Assembly: GCF_016741855.1 (NCBI RefSeq) | Contig: NZ_JAERRH010000027.1 | Location: 1-64,000 of the forward strand | Direction: 5' to 3' | DNA: 64,000 nt | Origin: Streptomyces musisoli | Lineage (GTDB): Bacteria; Actinomycetota; Actinomycetes; Streptomycetales; Streptomycetaceae | Shown here: positions 56,798-64,000 of the stretch, piece after piece | Layout of the letters: the number at the start of each line of letters is the position of its first letter | Position numbering within the stretch: the stretch's first letter is position 1 | Made by a program: the position numbers and the translations under genes | Notes under the pieces: generated by a model | What the model saw: the letters and a program-made list of their open reading frames with translations, nothing else | Database searches by the model: none | Told to the model about the DNA's origin: nothing

Positions 56798-58948
56798 GTG
56801 AACCATTCCCTGACCACCAGCGCGTTCGACCTCCCCGACCGCCTCTCCTCGAAGGCCGACCCCACGCTGATCGCCGACGACGAGAGGCACCTCGCGGCCA
56901 TCGCGGAGTGTCTGGAGCAGTCGATCGCCGAACTCTCCGGCCGTCTTGCCGCCGAGCGCAGGGCGCCCGGCGGCAAGGGCCGGCAGGCGATGGACCGGGA
57001 CGCGGAGATCCACCGGCTGACCGCCCGGCTGCGCACCCTGCGCCGCTTCGGTCTGGACCTGTGCCTCGGACGCATGGTCACCGAGGACGGTCCCGAGCCC
57101 GTGTACGTCGGCCGGCTCGGTCTCACGGACAGCGCCGGCCGCCGGCTGCTGGTCGACTGGCGCTCGCCCGCGGCCGAGCCGTTCTTCGGGGCCACCCACG
57201 CCAACCCGATGGGTCTGGCGAGCCGCCGCAGGTACCGCTGGACGAGCGGCCGGATCAGTGACTACTGGGACGAGGTGTTCACCGCCGACGGACTGGTCGG
57301 GCATGCCGCGCTCGACGACCAGTCCGCGTTCATCGCCAGCCTGGGCGGCAACCGTTCACCGCGGATGCGGGACGTGCTCGGCACCATCCAGGCCGACCAG
57401 GACGCCATCATCCGGGCGGGGTCCCGCGGCGCCCTCGTCGTGGACGGCGGGCCGGGCACGGGGAAGACCGTGGTCGCCCTGCACCGCTCCGCCTACCTGC
57501 TCCACTCCGACCCCAGGCTCGGTCACCGCCGGGGCGGCGTGCTGTTCGTCGGTCCGCACCGGCCGTACCTGGCCTACGTCGCCGATGTCCTCCCCAGCCT
57601 CGGGGAGGAGGGCGTGCAGACCTGCATCCTGCGGGACCTCGTCGCCGAGGGTGCCGAAGCGGCGGTCGAGACCGACCCGGACGTGGCCCGTCTGAAGTCG
57701 TCCGCGGAGATGGTCAAGGCCATCGAGACGGCCGTCAGGTTCTACGAGGAGCCGCCCACCGAGGGCATGACGGTCACCACCCACTGGTCCGACATCCGGC
57801 TGAGCGCCGACGACTGGGCCGTGGCGTTCGAGGCGGCCGAACCCGGCACCCCGCACAACGAGGCGCGCGACCAGGTCCTGGAGGAGCTGCTCACGATCCT
57901 TACGGACAAGCACGACGGCGATGTCTCACCCGAGCTGCTGCGCAGGTCGCTGCTGCGGAACCGGGAGCTGCTGACGGCCTTCAACCGGGCCTGGCCGCTG
58001 CTGGAGGCCGCCGACCTGGTGGGAGACCTGTGGTCGGTACCCGCCTATCTGCGGCTGTGTGCGCCCTGGCTCGGCCGCGACGACGTCCGGCTGTTGCAGC
58101 GTGCGGACGCCCAGGCGTGGACGGTGTCCGACCTGCCGCTCCTGGACGCGGCACGGCAGCGGCTCGGCGACCCGGAGGCGGCCCGGCGCAAACGCCGCCA
58201 GGAGGCCGTCCTCACCGCCCAGCGCGAGCGCATGGCGCAGGTCGTCGACGCCCTGATCCAGGCCGACGACGACGGTGAGGGCCTCGTGACGCAGCTGCGC
58301 CGGGAGGACTTCCAGCGCAACCTGGTCGACGAGTCCGAGCTGGCCGGCGTCGAACCGGACCTGCTCGCCGGGCCGTTCGCGCACATCGTCGTGGACGAGG
58401 CCCAGGAACTGACCGACGCGGAGTGGCAGATGCTGCTGCTCCGCTGCCCGTCCAGGAGCTTCACCATCGTGGGGGACCGCGCCCAGGCCCGGCACGGGTT
58501 CACGGAGTCGTGGGAGGAACGCCTCGGACGGGTCGGGTTCGGCCGGGTCGGCCTGGCCTCCCTGAGCGTCAACTACCGGACGCCGGCGGAGATCATGGCG
58601 GAGGCCGAGCCGGTCATCCGGGCCGTGCTGCCGGACGCCAACGTACCTGCGTCCATCCGCGCCGGCGGCGTTCCCGTCGTGCACGGCCCTGCCTCCGATC
58701 TGCATCCTGTCCTCGACGCCTGGCTCGGCGCTCACGCCGACGGAGTCGCGTGTGTCATCGGCGATCCCATGTTCCGAAAGACGCCTCGTGTCCGGTCGTT
58801 GCCCCCGGAGCTGGCGAAGGGACTCGAATTCGACCTGGTCGTGCTGGTCGACCCGGAGAAGTTCGGCGAAGGCGTCGAGGGAGCGGTGGACCGCTACGTC
58901 GCGATGACCCGGGCGACCCGGCAGCTCGTCATCCTCCGGAACACCTGA
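56798..58948 (+). CDS. helR: HelR, RNA polymerase-displacing HelD-like ATPase (rifamycin resistance)
   Basis: A 716-residue protein from a GTG at 56798 with TTGGAG upstream. Residues 25-90 form the long helical hairpin (ERHLAAIAECLEQSIAELSGRL, MDRDAEIHRLTARLRTLRRF) that in HelD proteins enters the RNA polymerase secondary channel. DLCLGRMV, YVGRLGLTD and WRSPAAEPFF are family blocks. Walker A is GGPGTGKT at 217-224, Walker B HIVVDEAQELTDAEWQML, and the UvrD-like C-terminus has VSLNYRTP-like NYRTPAEIM and YVAMTRATRQLVIL. HelR frees RNA polymerase from rifamycins in Streptomyces and is RAE-controlled; the RAE 885 bp upstream fits co-transcription with the rgt remnant. Confidence 0.92.
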   Translation: MNHSLTTSAFDLPDRLSSKADPTLIADDERHLAAIAECLEQSIAELSGRLAAERRAPGGKGRQAMDRDAEIHRLTARLRTLRRFGLDLCLGRMVTEDGPEPVYVGRLGLTDSAGRRLLVDWRSPAAEPFFGATHANPMGLASRRRYRWTSGRISDYWDEVFTADGLVGHAALDDQSAFIASLGGNRSPRMRDVLGTIQADQDAIIRAGSRGALVVDGGPGTGKTVVALHRSAYLLHSDPRLGHRRGGVLFVGPHRPYLAYVADVLPSLGEEGVQTCILRDLVAEGAEAAVETDPDVARLKSSAEMVKAIETAVRFYEEPPTEGMTVTTHWSDIRLSADDWAVAFEAAEPGTPHNEARDQVLEELLTILTDKHDGDVSPELLRRSLLRNRELLTAFNRAWPLLEAADLVGDLWSVPAYLRLCAPWLGRDDVRLLQRADAQAWTVSDLPLLDAARQRLGDPEAARRKRRQEAVLTAQRERMAQVVDALIQADDDGEGLVTQLRREDFQRNLVDESELAGVEPDLLAGPFAHIVVDEAQELTDAEWQMLLLRCPSRSFTIVGDRAQARHGFTESWEERLGRVGFGRVGLASLSVNYRTPAEIMAEAEPVIRAVLPDANVPASIRAGGVPVVHGPASDLHPVLDAWLGAHADGVACVIGDPMFRKTPRVRSLPPELAKGLEFDLVVLVDPEKFGEGVEGAVDRYVAMTRATRQLVILRNT

Positions 58949-58977
58949 CACCCGGACGCCCACGGAGGCGGGCAGGC

Positions 58978-59026
58978 GGCGCACCGTCTCCCGGCCGGGG
59001 ATCTGACGGGCCGGCCGGCGGTGCGC
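58978..59026. terminator. Hairpin between convergent helR and NlpC/P60 genes
   Basis: GGCGCACCG (58978-58986) and CGGTGCGCC (59018-59026 region) pair as 9 bp, with inner GGCC pairing. Placed between two convergent stops. Confidence 0.6.
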
Positions 59027-59041
59027 CGGGCGTGTCCCGGC

Positions 59042-59911
59042 TCAGGGCGCGCAGGCCGGTACGCCGTCCAGCCAGGCCGGGCCCTGGACGTAGATGTTGG
59101 TGACCCAGGCGCGGTAGTCGGGGAGGTAGGACCAGGCGTCGTTGGTGTAGCCCTCGGCGGTGACGACCTCGGCGTGCTTCTGGCAGGCGATCCGCACGGT
59201 CGTCGGGCCGGGGAAGGCGTAGACGCGGGCGGCCCTGACGGAGGGCTGGGCCTTGGTCCAGACGCCGGTGCCCCAGGTGCGGAAGACGGGGCCTTCGACG
59301 GCTGCGGTGTCGACGCGCACGGCTCCGAAGTAGTCCCCGCCGAGGCGTACGTCACTGACCATCAGCTTGGTGCCGGACTGCCGGGCCTCCACCATCTTTC
59401 CCGCGCCCAGGTACAGGGCGATGTGGTGCAGGTCCGCCGAGGTGCCGTAGGCGAGCAGGTCGCCGGGGCGCAGCGGGGTGAGGCCGTCGGCCGCGGTGAA
59501 GCGGTCGGCGGTGCGGTGGGTGTAGTACTGGGCGCTCGCGTCACCGTTGAGGATGTCGGCTCCGGTGGCCTGGGCGTAGGCGTAGCGGACCAGGCCGGAG
59601 CAGTCGAAGCCGAGGCGTTCGGGGTCGTGTTCGCTGGCGGGGTCGCTCGAGTCCACCTTGCCGTAGGTGGGCCCGGGCCGGGGGCCGTGGCCGCCGCCCC
59701 AGGTGTACCAGACGCCGGCGGCGACCTGCCCGCAGGCGGCGTCGACGGCCCGTTCGGCCGCCGCGGTGGCGCCCGGGGCGAGGACGCCGCAACTGCCGTC
59801 CGCCGGCCGGGCGAACGGGCCGGTGGCCGTCGCGGGTGTCGCGGGTGTGGCGAGGAACAGAGCGGTGAGAAGCGCGATGAGTGTGCCGATGGCGCCGGTT
59901 CGCCGGAGCAT
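59042..59911 (-). CDS. Secreted NlpC/P60-family peptidase
   Basis: A 289-residue exported protein. MLRRTGAIGTLIALLTALFL with ATPATPATA is a signal peptide. The NlpC/P60 core has GFDCSGLVRYAYAQATG with catalytic Cys104, RPGDLLAYGTSADLHHIALYLG with the His, and a preceding WYTWGGGHG. The C-terminal 75 residues (AARVYAFPGPTTVRIACQKHAEVVTAEGYTNDAWSYLP, WVTNIYVQGPAWLDGV) resemble an SH3b-like domain with two Cys. It probably cleaves peptidoglycan peptides outside the cell. GGGGG upstream supports the ATG. The large WD40 gene lies upstream on the same strand. Confidence 0.9.
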   Translation of the reverse strand: MLRRTGAIGTLIALLTALFLATPATPATATGPFARPADGSCGVLAPGATAAAERAVDAACGQVAAGVWYTWGGGHGPRPGPTYGKVDSSDPASEHDPERLGFDCSGLVRYAYAQATGADILNGDASAQYYTHRTADRFTAADGLTPLRPGDLLAYGTSADLHHIALYLGAGKMVEARQSGTKLMVSDVRLGGDYFGAVRVDTAAVEGPVFRTWGTGVWTKAQPSVRAARVYAFPGPTTVRIACQKHAEVVTAEGYTNDAWSYLPDYRAWVTNIYVQGPAWLDGVPACAP

Positions 59912-60068
59912 GACGGAACCCCCGTTTTCTGGTCTGGTCGTCGGGTCGCGGTGAAGTGGTGCGGTCACAGCCTGCCCGGCCGCGGTGTCCCGGGCCCGGA
60001 CGGAACGGGGCCCTCTTCGCCGGGCAACGGGAAACGCCCGGGAAACCCCGGCCGGCCAGGGCGGTCGC

Positions 60069-63000
60069 TCAGTGATGCGGGCACGCCGACGCGCCGGGTG
60101 CGGACCCGCCGGGGAACAGGGACCGGCGCGTCGCCGGGTCCATGTCCGCCTCCAGGCGGCAGATCTCCGCCAGCCGGGCGCGGCTGTCCAGGCTCCACAG
60201 CCGTACCGTGCCGTCGTTGCTGCTGCTCGCCACCGTCCGGCCGTCGGGCGCGAAGGCCACCCCCCACACCGCGTTGGTGTGCCCGGTGAGCGTGGCCCAC
60301 GACCGCCGTCCGGGCACGTCCCACAGCCGTACCGTACGGTCGTTGCCGCTGCTGGCGAGCAGCCGTCCGTCCGGTGAGAAGGCCAGGCCGCGCACCGAGC
60401 CGGCGTGGCCCGTGAGCGAGACGAGGAGCCGGTGCCGCGCCACGTCCCACAGGCGTACGGTGCCGTCGTTGCCGCAACTGGCCAGCGTGCTGCCGTCGGG
60501 CCGGAAGGCGACGCCCCGGACCGCGCCGGTGTGGCCGGTCAGCGTGGCCAGCCGGCGGTGCGTGCGCACGTCCCACAGACGCACCGTCAGATCGTCGCCG
60601 GCGCTGGCCAGTGTGTGTCCGTCGGGGCTGAAGGCGACGTCGTTGACGTAGTCGGTGTGGCCGGTCAGGACGGCGGCCGTACGGCGGCCGGGGAGGTCCC
60701 AGAGGCGAAGGGTGCGGTCGGCGCCCGCGGAGGCGAGCGTACGGCCGTCCGGCGCGAACGCCAGCGCGAACACGGCTGAGTGGTGGCCGTGCAGCACGGC
60801 GCGCGGGCGGCGGGCGGCCACGTCCCACAGCACGATCGTGCCGTCGGAGCCGGCGGCGGCGAGTGTGCCGCCGTCCGGGGCGAACGCCACGGTGGTGACG
60901 CTGCCGCGCGAGCCCGCCAGGGTCGTGGGCCGGCCACGGCCGCGGGCGGGGTCCCACAGCCGCACGGTGTGGTCGGCGTCGGCGGTGGCCAGCAGCCGCC
61001 CGTCGGGCCGGTAGGCGACGCCCGAGACCTCCGTGAAGGGGCGTGCGGCCAGTATCCGGCCGCGCAGTTCCCACAGGACCACGGACTGGTCGAACCCGCC
61101 GGTGGCGAGCAGGGTGCCGGTGGCGTCGACCGCCACGGACATCACGTAGTCGGTGTGCCCGGTGAGGGTGGTGACGAGCCGTCCGCTGCGGACGTCCCAC
61201 AGTCTGGTCGTGCCGTCGCCGCTGGCGCTGACCACGGTGGTGCCGTCGGGGGTGTAGGCCACGGCGTTGACGTCGTCGCTGTGTCCGGTGAGCGTCGCCG
61301 CGGCCCGGCGGCGGGCGACGTCCCACAGCCGTACGGTACGGTCCACTCCCCCGCTGGCCAGGCCGCGGCCGTCGGGGGCGAAAGCCAGGCCGAGCACCTC
61401 GTCGGTGTGACCGCGCAGGACGGCCGGCTGCCGGGCGCCGCGGAGGTCCCACAGCCGTACGGTCCGGTCCGCGCCGGCCGAGGCGAGCGTTTCGCCGTCC
61501 GGGGCGAACGCGAGCGCGTCGACCTGGCCGGAGTGCCCGGAGAAGCGGGCCGTCCGCCGGGGTGTCCCGGCCGTGTCCCAGAGCTGGACGGCTCCGTCGG
61601 CGGCGGCGACGGCGAGGGTGTGGCCACGGGGGGCGAAGGCGACCGCGCGGGCGGCGCGGGTCTGCTCCGGCAGGAGGGTGACACGGGTGGGGCGGCCCGG
61701 GGACCACAGCCGTACCGGCCCGGTGGTCGCCGTGACGGCGAGGGTGCGGCCCTCCGGGCCGAAGGCGAGGGAGCGGACCCGGCCCGGGACGGTGAGCGTC
61801 GCGGTCGTCCGGTGGTCGGCGGGCCGCCACAGGCGGACGGTGCCGTCGGAGCTGCCGGTCGCCAGCAGGTGGCCGCCCGGCGCGAAGGCGACCGCGTTGA
61901 CCGGGCCGCGGTGTCCGCCGAGCCGGGCCGCGAAGGGCTCGGCCTGGGTGCTCAGCAGGGCGCCGCGGGCCGTGGCGGTCGGTTGCGTGCGGTAGGCCTC
62001 CGCAGCGAGCAGCATGGAGGCCTCGGGACGGCCCCCGGCCAGCAGGGTGGAGCGGACGGCGAGCGCCTGCGAGCGGGCGAGGCGCTCCTGGGCGAGTGCG
62101 TCGGACCGCTGCCGGTAGGCGAGACCGCCGGCGGCAAGGGCGCAGCCGAGCAGGACGACGAGGGTGGCCACCATGGCGTGCCGCAGCCGTACCTGACGCC
62201 GTGCCTGGCGCTGCCGGGTCTCCTCCTCCGCGCGGCTGGCGCGCAGGAACGCCTCCTCGACGGGACCGAGCGGTCCGAGGCCGCCTCGGTCCCCGGTCCA
62301 GGACCGCACGCCGTCCAGGCGTGTGCCGCGGTAGAGCGCCGACGGGTCGCGGCCCTCGCGCTCCCATTGGGCCGCGGCGTGGGCGAGTTGCTGGCGGACG
62401 AGGAGGCCGGCCCGGTCGGCGCTGATCCAGCTCCGCAGCCGGGGCCAGCTGTGCAGCAGGGCCTCGTGCGTGATCTCGACGCTGTCGCTGTCGACGGTGA
62501 GGAGCCGGGCGCGGACGAAGACGTCGAGTGCGGTGCCGGCGCCCTCGGCGTCGGCGAGCTGCGCCATGAGCGGGGTAAGGCCGGCCCGGCGCCGGGTGGT
62601 GCCGGTGTCGTCGGAGACCTGCACGAGCCGGGACAGGATGCGCCGGATGGTCTGCTGTTCGGCGGGGTACAGCTGGGCGAACGCGTCCTCGGCCGTGCGG
62701 GCCACGGCTCCCTGGATGCCGCCGGTGCTCTCGTACCCGGCGACGGTCAGCGTGTCCGCCTCGCGGTGGCGCCAGGTGGCCAGCAGGGCGTGGGAGACGA
62801 GCGGGAGCGCGCCGGTGGGGATGGTCTGGGCGCCGGGTTCGCCGGTCAGTCCGGCGTCCCGCAACAGCACGGGGATCAGACCGGGTTCGAGGCGGACACC
62901 GGCGAGTTCGGCGGGGCGGGTGATGGACTCGCACAGCTCGGCCGTGGTCATCGGCGGCAGTACGTGGAGTCCGTCGGTGAAGACGGGCGCGAGCTCCGGC

Positions 63001-63929
63001 AGGTCGAGACACCGGCCGGAGAAGTCGGCGCGTACGCCGAGGACGACGACGGCGGGGTCGTACCCGGGTGTCCGCGGTGGTGCGGCCAGGGTGCACAGCA
63101 CGCGGGCGAAGGCGCGTCGTTCGGCCTCGTCGGGGCAGAGGGTGAACAGCTCCTCGAACTGGTCGACGAGCAGGACGAGCCGCGGCGGTGGCGGCGGCCT
63201 GCGGCCGGCCGGGGCCGGTTCCGAGCCGGTGCGGGCGGCGGTCAGGAGGAGCTCGGGGCGCTCGCCCAGCCGGGCGGCGGTGAGGTCCAGGTCGCCGCCG
63301 AGGGTCTTGGCGGTGCGCTCCAGCAGTTCGTCCAGCGGGTGCGCGGTGGGCGTGAGGGTGACCACCGGCCAGCGGTCGGCGCCGGCCATCGGGAAGCCGC
63401 CGGGCCGCCGGAGCGCGGGTACCAGACCGGCGTTGAGGAGGGACGACTTGCCCGCGCCGGAGGGGGCGACGAGCAGCAGCGGCCCGTGGCCGACCCTGCC
63501 GAAGACCCGTTCCACGAGCGCCCGTGTGGCCCGCTCCCGGCCGAAGAACCGGGCGGCGTCCTGCGTGGTGTACGCGGACAGGCCCGGGTAGGGGCAGGCG
63601 GGGCCGGTGACATCGTTGCCGTCACCGGGCCGGGCCGTGCGCGGTGCCGCGACCAGGCGCAGCAACGCGCCCTCCGCGTCCAGGATCCGGTCGCAGCGGC
63701 GGGCCACGTCGACGGTCGCGCGTTTCGCGCCGGTCTCGATCTTGCTGAGATACCCCTTGCTGTAGTGGGTCTGTCTGGCCAGGTCGGCGAGCGACAGACC
63801 GCGCTGCTGCCGCAGTCGTCGCAGTTGTGCGGGGAAGGCCGGTGTGGTCGGCACCGTCCGGTCCCCGTCGTTGTCGTTCCGGTTGCCGGTGTCGGCTCCC
63901 TGTTGCGGCTCCCCCAAGGCGTCCCCCAT
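60069..63929 (-). CDS. HTH-STAND ATPase with 14 WD40 repeats
   Basis: A 1286-residue protein. Residues 33-95 are an XRE-type HTH (LRRLRQQRGLSLADLARQTHYSKGYLSKIETGAKR). Residues 112-560 form the nSTAND module: CPYPGLSAYTTQDAARFFGRE, Walker A APSGAGKSS at 155-163, Walker B LVLLVDQFEELF. A transmembrane helix lies near 600 (MVATLVVLLGCALAAGGLAY). Fourteen WD repeats follow, each ending DGTVRLWD-like, enough for two seven-bladed propellers, then a short tail. These proteins act as ligand-sensing switches, some linked to regulation or phage defence. ATG 63929 has no strong RBS; GTG 25 codons later is an alternative. Effector unclear: the HTH suggests DNA binding. Confidence 0.9.
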   Translation of the reverse strand: MGDALGEPQQGADTGNRNDNDGDRTVPTTPAFPAQLRRLRQQRGLSLADLARQTHYSKGYLSKIETGAKRATVDVARRCDRILDAEGALLRLVAAPRTARPGDGNDVTGPACPYPGLSAYTTQDAARFFGRERATRALVERVFGRVGHGPLLLVAPSGAGKSSLLNAGLVPALRRPGGFPMAGADRWPVVTLTPTAHPLDELLERTAKTLGGDLDLTAARLGERPELLLTAARTGSEPAPAGRRPPPPPRLVLLVDQFEELFTLCPDEAERRAFARVLCTLAAPPRTPGYDPAVVVLGVRADFSGRCLDLPELAPVFTDGLHVLPPMTTAELCESITRPAELAGVRLEPGLIPVLLRDAGLTGEPGAQTIPTGALPLVSHALLATWRHREADTLTVAGYESTGGIQGAVARTAEDAFAQLYPAEQQTIRRILSRLVQVSDDTGTTRRRAGLTPLMAQLADAEGAGTALDVFVRARLLTVDSDSVEITHEALLHSWPRLRSWISADRAGLLVRQQLAHAAAQWEREGRDPSALYRGTRLDGVRSWTGDRGGLGPLGPVEEAFLRASRAEEETRQRQARRQVRLRHAMVATLVVLLGCALAAGGLAYRQRSDALAQERLARSQALAVRSTLLAGGRPEASMLLAAEAYRTQPTATARGALLSTQAEPFAARLGGHRGPVNAVAFAPGGHLLATGSSDGTVRLWRPADHRTTATLTVPGRVRSLAFGPEGRTLAVTATTGPVRLWSPGRPTRVTLLPEQTRAARAVAFAPRGHTLAVAAADGAVQLWDTAGTPRRTARFSGHSGQVDALAFAPDGETLASAGADRTVRLWDLRGARQPAVLRGHTDEVLGLAFAPDGRGLASGGVDRTVRLWDVARRRAAATLTGHSDDVNAVAYTPDGTTVVSASGDGTTRLWDVRSGRLVTTLTGHTDYVMSVAVDATGTLLATGGFDQSVVLWELRGRILAARPFTEVSGVAYRPDGRLLATADADHTVRLWDPARGRGRPTTLAGSRGSVTTVAFAPDGGTLAAAGSDGTIVLWDVAARRPRAVLHGHHSAVFALAFAPDGRTLASAGADRTLRLWDLPGRRTAAVLTGHTDYVNDVAFSPDGHTLASAGDDLTVRLWDVRTHRRLATLTGHTGAVRGVAFRPDGSTLASCGNDGTVRLWDVARHRLLVSLTGHAGSVRGLAFSPDGRLLASSGNDRTVRLWDVPGRRSWATLTGHTNAVWGVAFAPDGRTVASSSNDGTVRLWSLDSRARLAEICRLEADMDPATRRSLFPGGSAPGASACPHH

Positions 63930-64000
63930 GGCAAGCGTGCCCAGGCCGTGAGACGGCGGAAGCCCAGGTTACTGCGGGGGTACGACACATGGCCCAGCCA

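Noticed and set aside
59965..63096. 1043-codon open frame antisense to the WD40/STAND gene
   Set aside because: It is Arg/Pro/Gly-rich with no domain; the opposite strand encodes a clear HTH-STAND-WD40 protein. A shadow of very high GC and repeated WD codons.

Overview
The window looks like a Streptomyces (or close actinomycete) chromosome, probably an accessory or arm-like segment. The DNA is very GC-rich, most codons end in G or C, GTG starts are frequent, and the gene families are typical of the genus: mycothiol-linked enzymes, many TetR regulators, PP2C/SpoIIE phosphatases, STAND ATPases, CYP107-like P450 and Tat exports. I see no transposase, rRNA, tRNA or CRISPR array. No gene names or identities could be checked by search; assignments are from motifs and remembered families.

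Layout. 1-10.9 kb: end of a molybdenum-hydroxylase operon (FAD and 2Fe-2S subunits) divergent from a TetR gene with two palindromic operators; then a secreted CAP protein, flavin reductase, GNAT, a C-terminally shortened MFS, a PPOX protein, a P450 with an unusual I-helix, RidA next to a LysR remnant, and a Tat-exported phospholipase C-like gene with a frameshift. 11-24.7 kb: MFS; TetR/quinone-oxidoreductase pair; aromatic amino acid hydroxylase; amidohydrolase; XRE regulator; formaldehyde dehydrogenase; 2H phosphoesterase; ATP-grasp ligase; Tat protein and lipoprotein; TetR/hydrolase pair with a 21-bp operator.

25.2-31.1 kb: the most interesting locus, a compact RiPP-type operon: MFS exporter, S9 prolyl-oligopeptidase-like protease (ATGA-coupled), a 39-residue peptide too small for routine gene calling, a B12-binding radical SAM RiPP-maturation methyltransferase with an unusual CX7CX2C motif, and a DUF5825-like partner. 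Two strong hairpins bracket the peptide gene, and its likely core (SVGITVTVP) lies between two prolines.

31-46 kb: secreted small proteins (one with Phe/Gly/His repeats), DoxX, a shortened STAND regulator, TetR with a 24-bp palindrome, cupin, YbdK-type ligase, a mycothiol-dependent-type protein, an RsbU-like phosphatase, and a GntR - conserved protein - GMC oxidoreductase operon matching the order of genes around mycobacterial Rv0494/Rv0493c/Rv0492c. It ends in a gene graveyard: a hotdog thioesterase with frameshifts and a 4 x 39-bp in-frame repeat, abutting a GlxA-type regulator with an internal deletion.

46-64 kb: SpoIIE-type sensor phosphatase, GntR and MFS, then a rifamycin-resistance island. 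Two near-identical regulatory blocks carry the rifamycin-associated element (RAE): one before rox (rifampin monooxygenase), the other before a rifampin glycosyltransferase remnant (about 230 codons apparently lost internally) and helR (RNA polymerase-protecting HelD-like ATPase). A FUSC membrane protein lies between them in the opposite direction. The window closes with an NlpC/P60 protein and a HTH-STAND-WD40 protein with 14 WD repeats.
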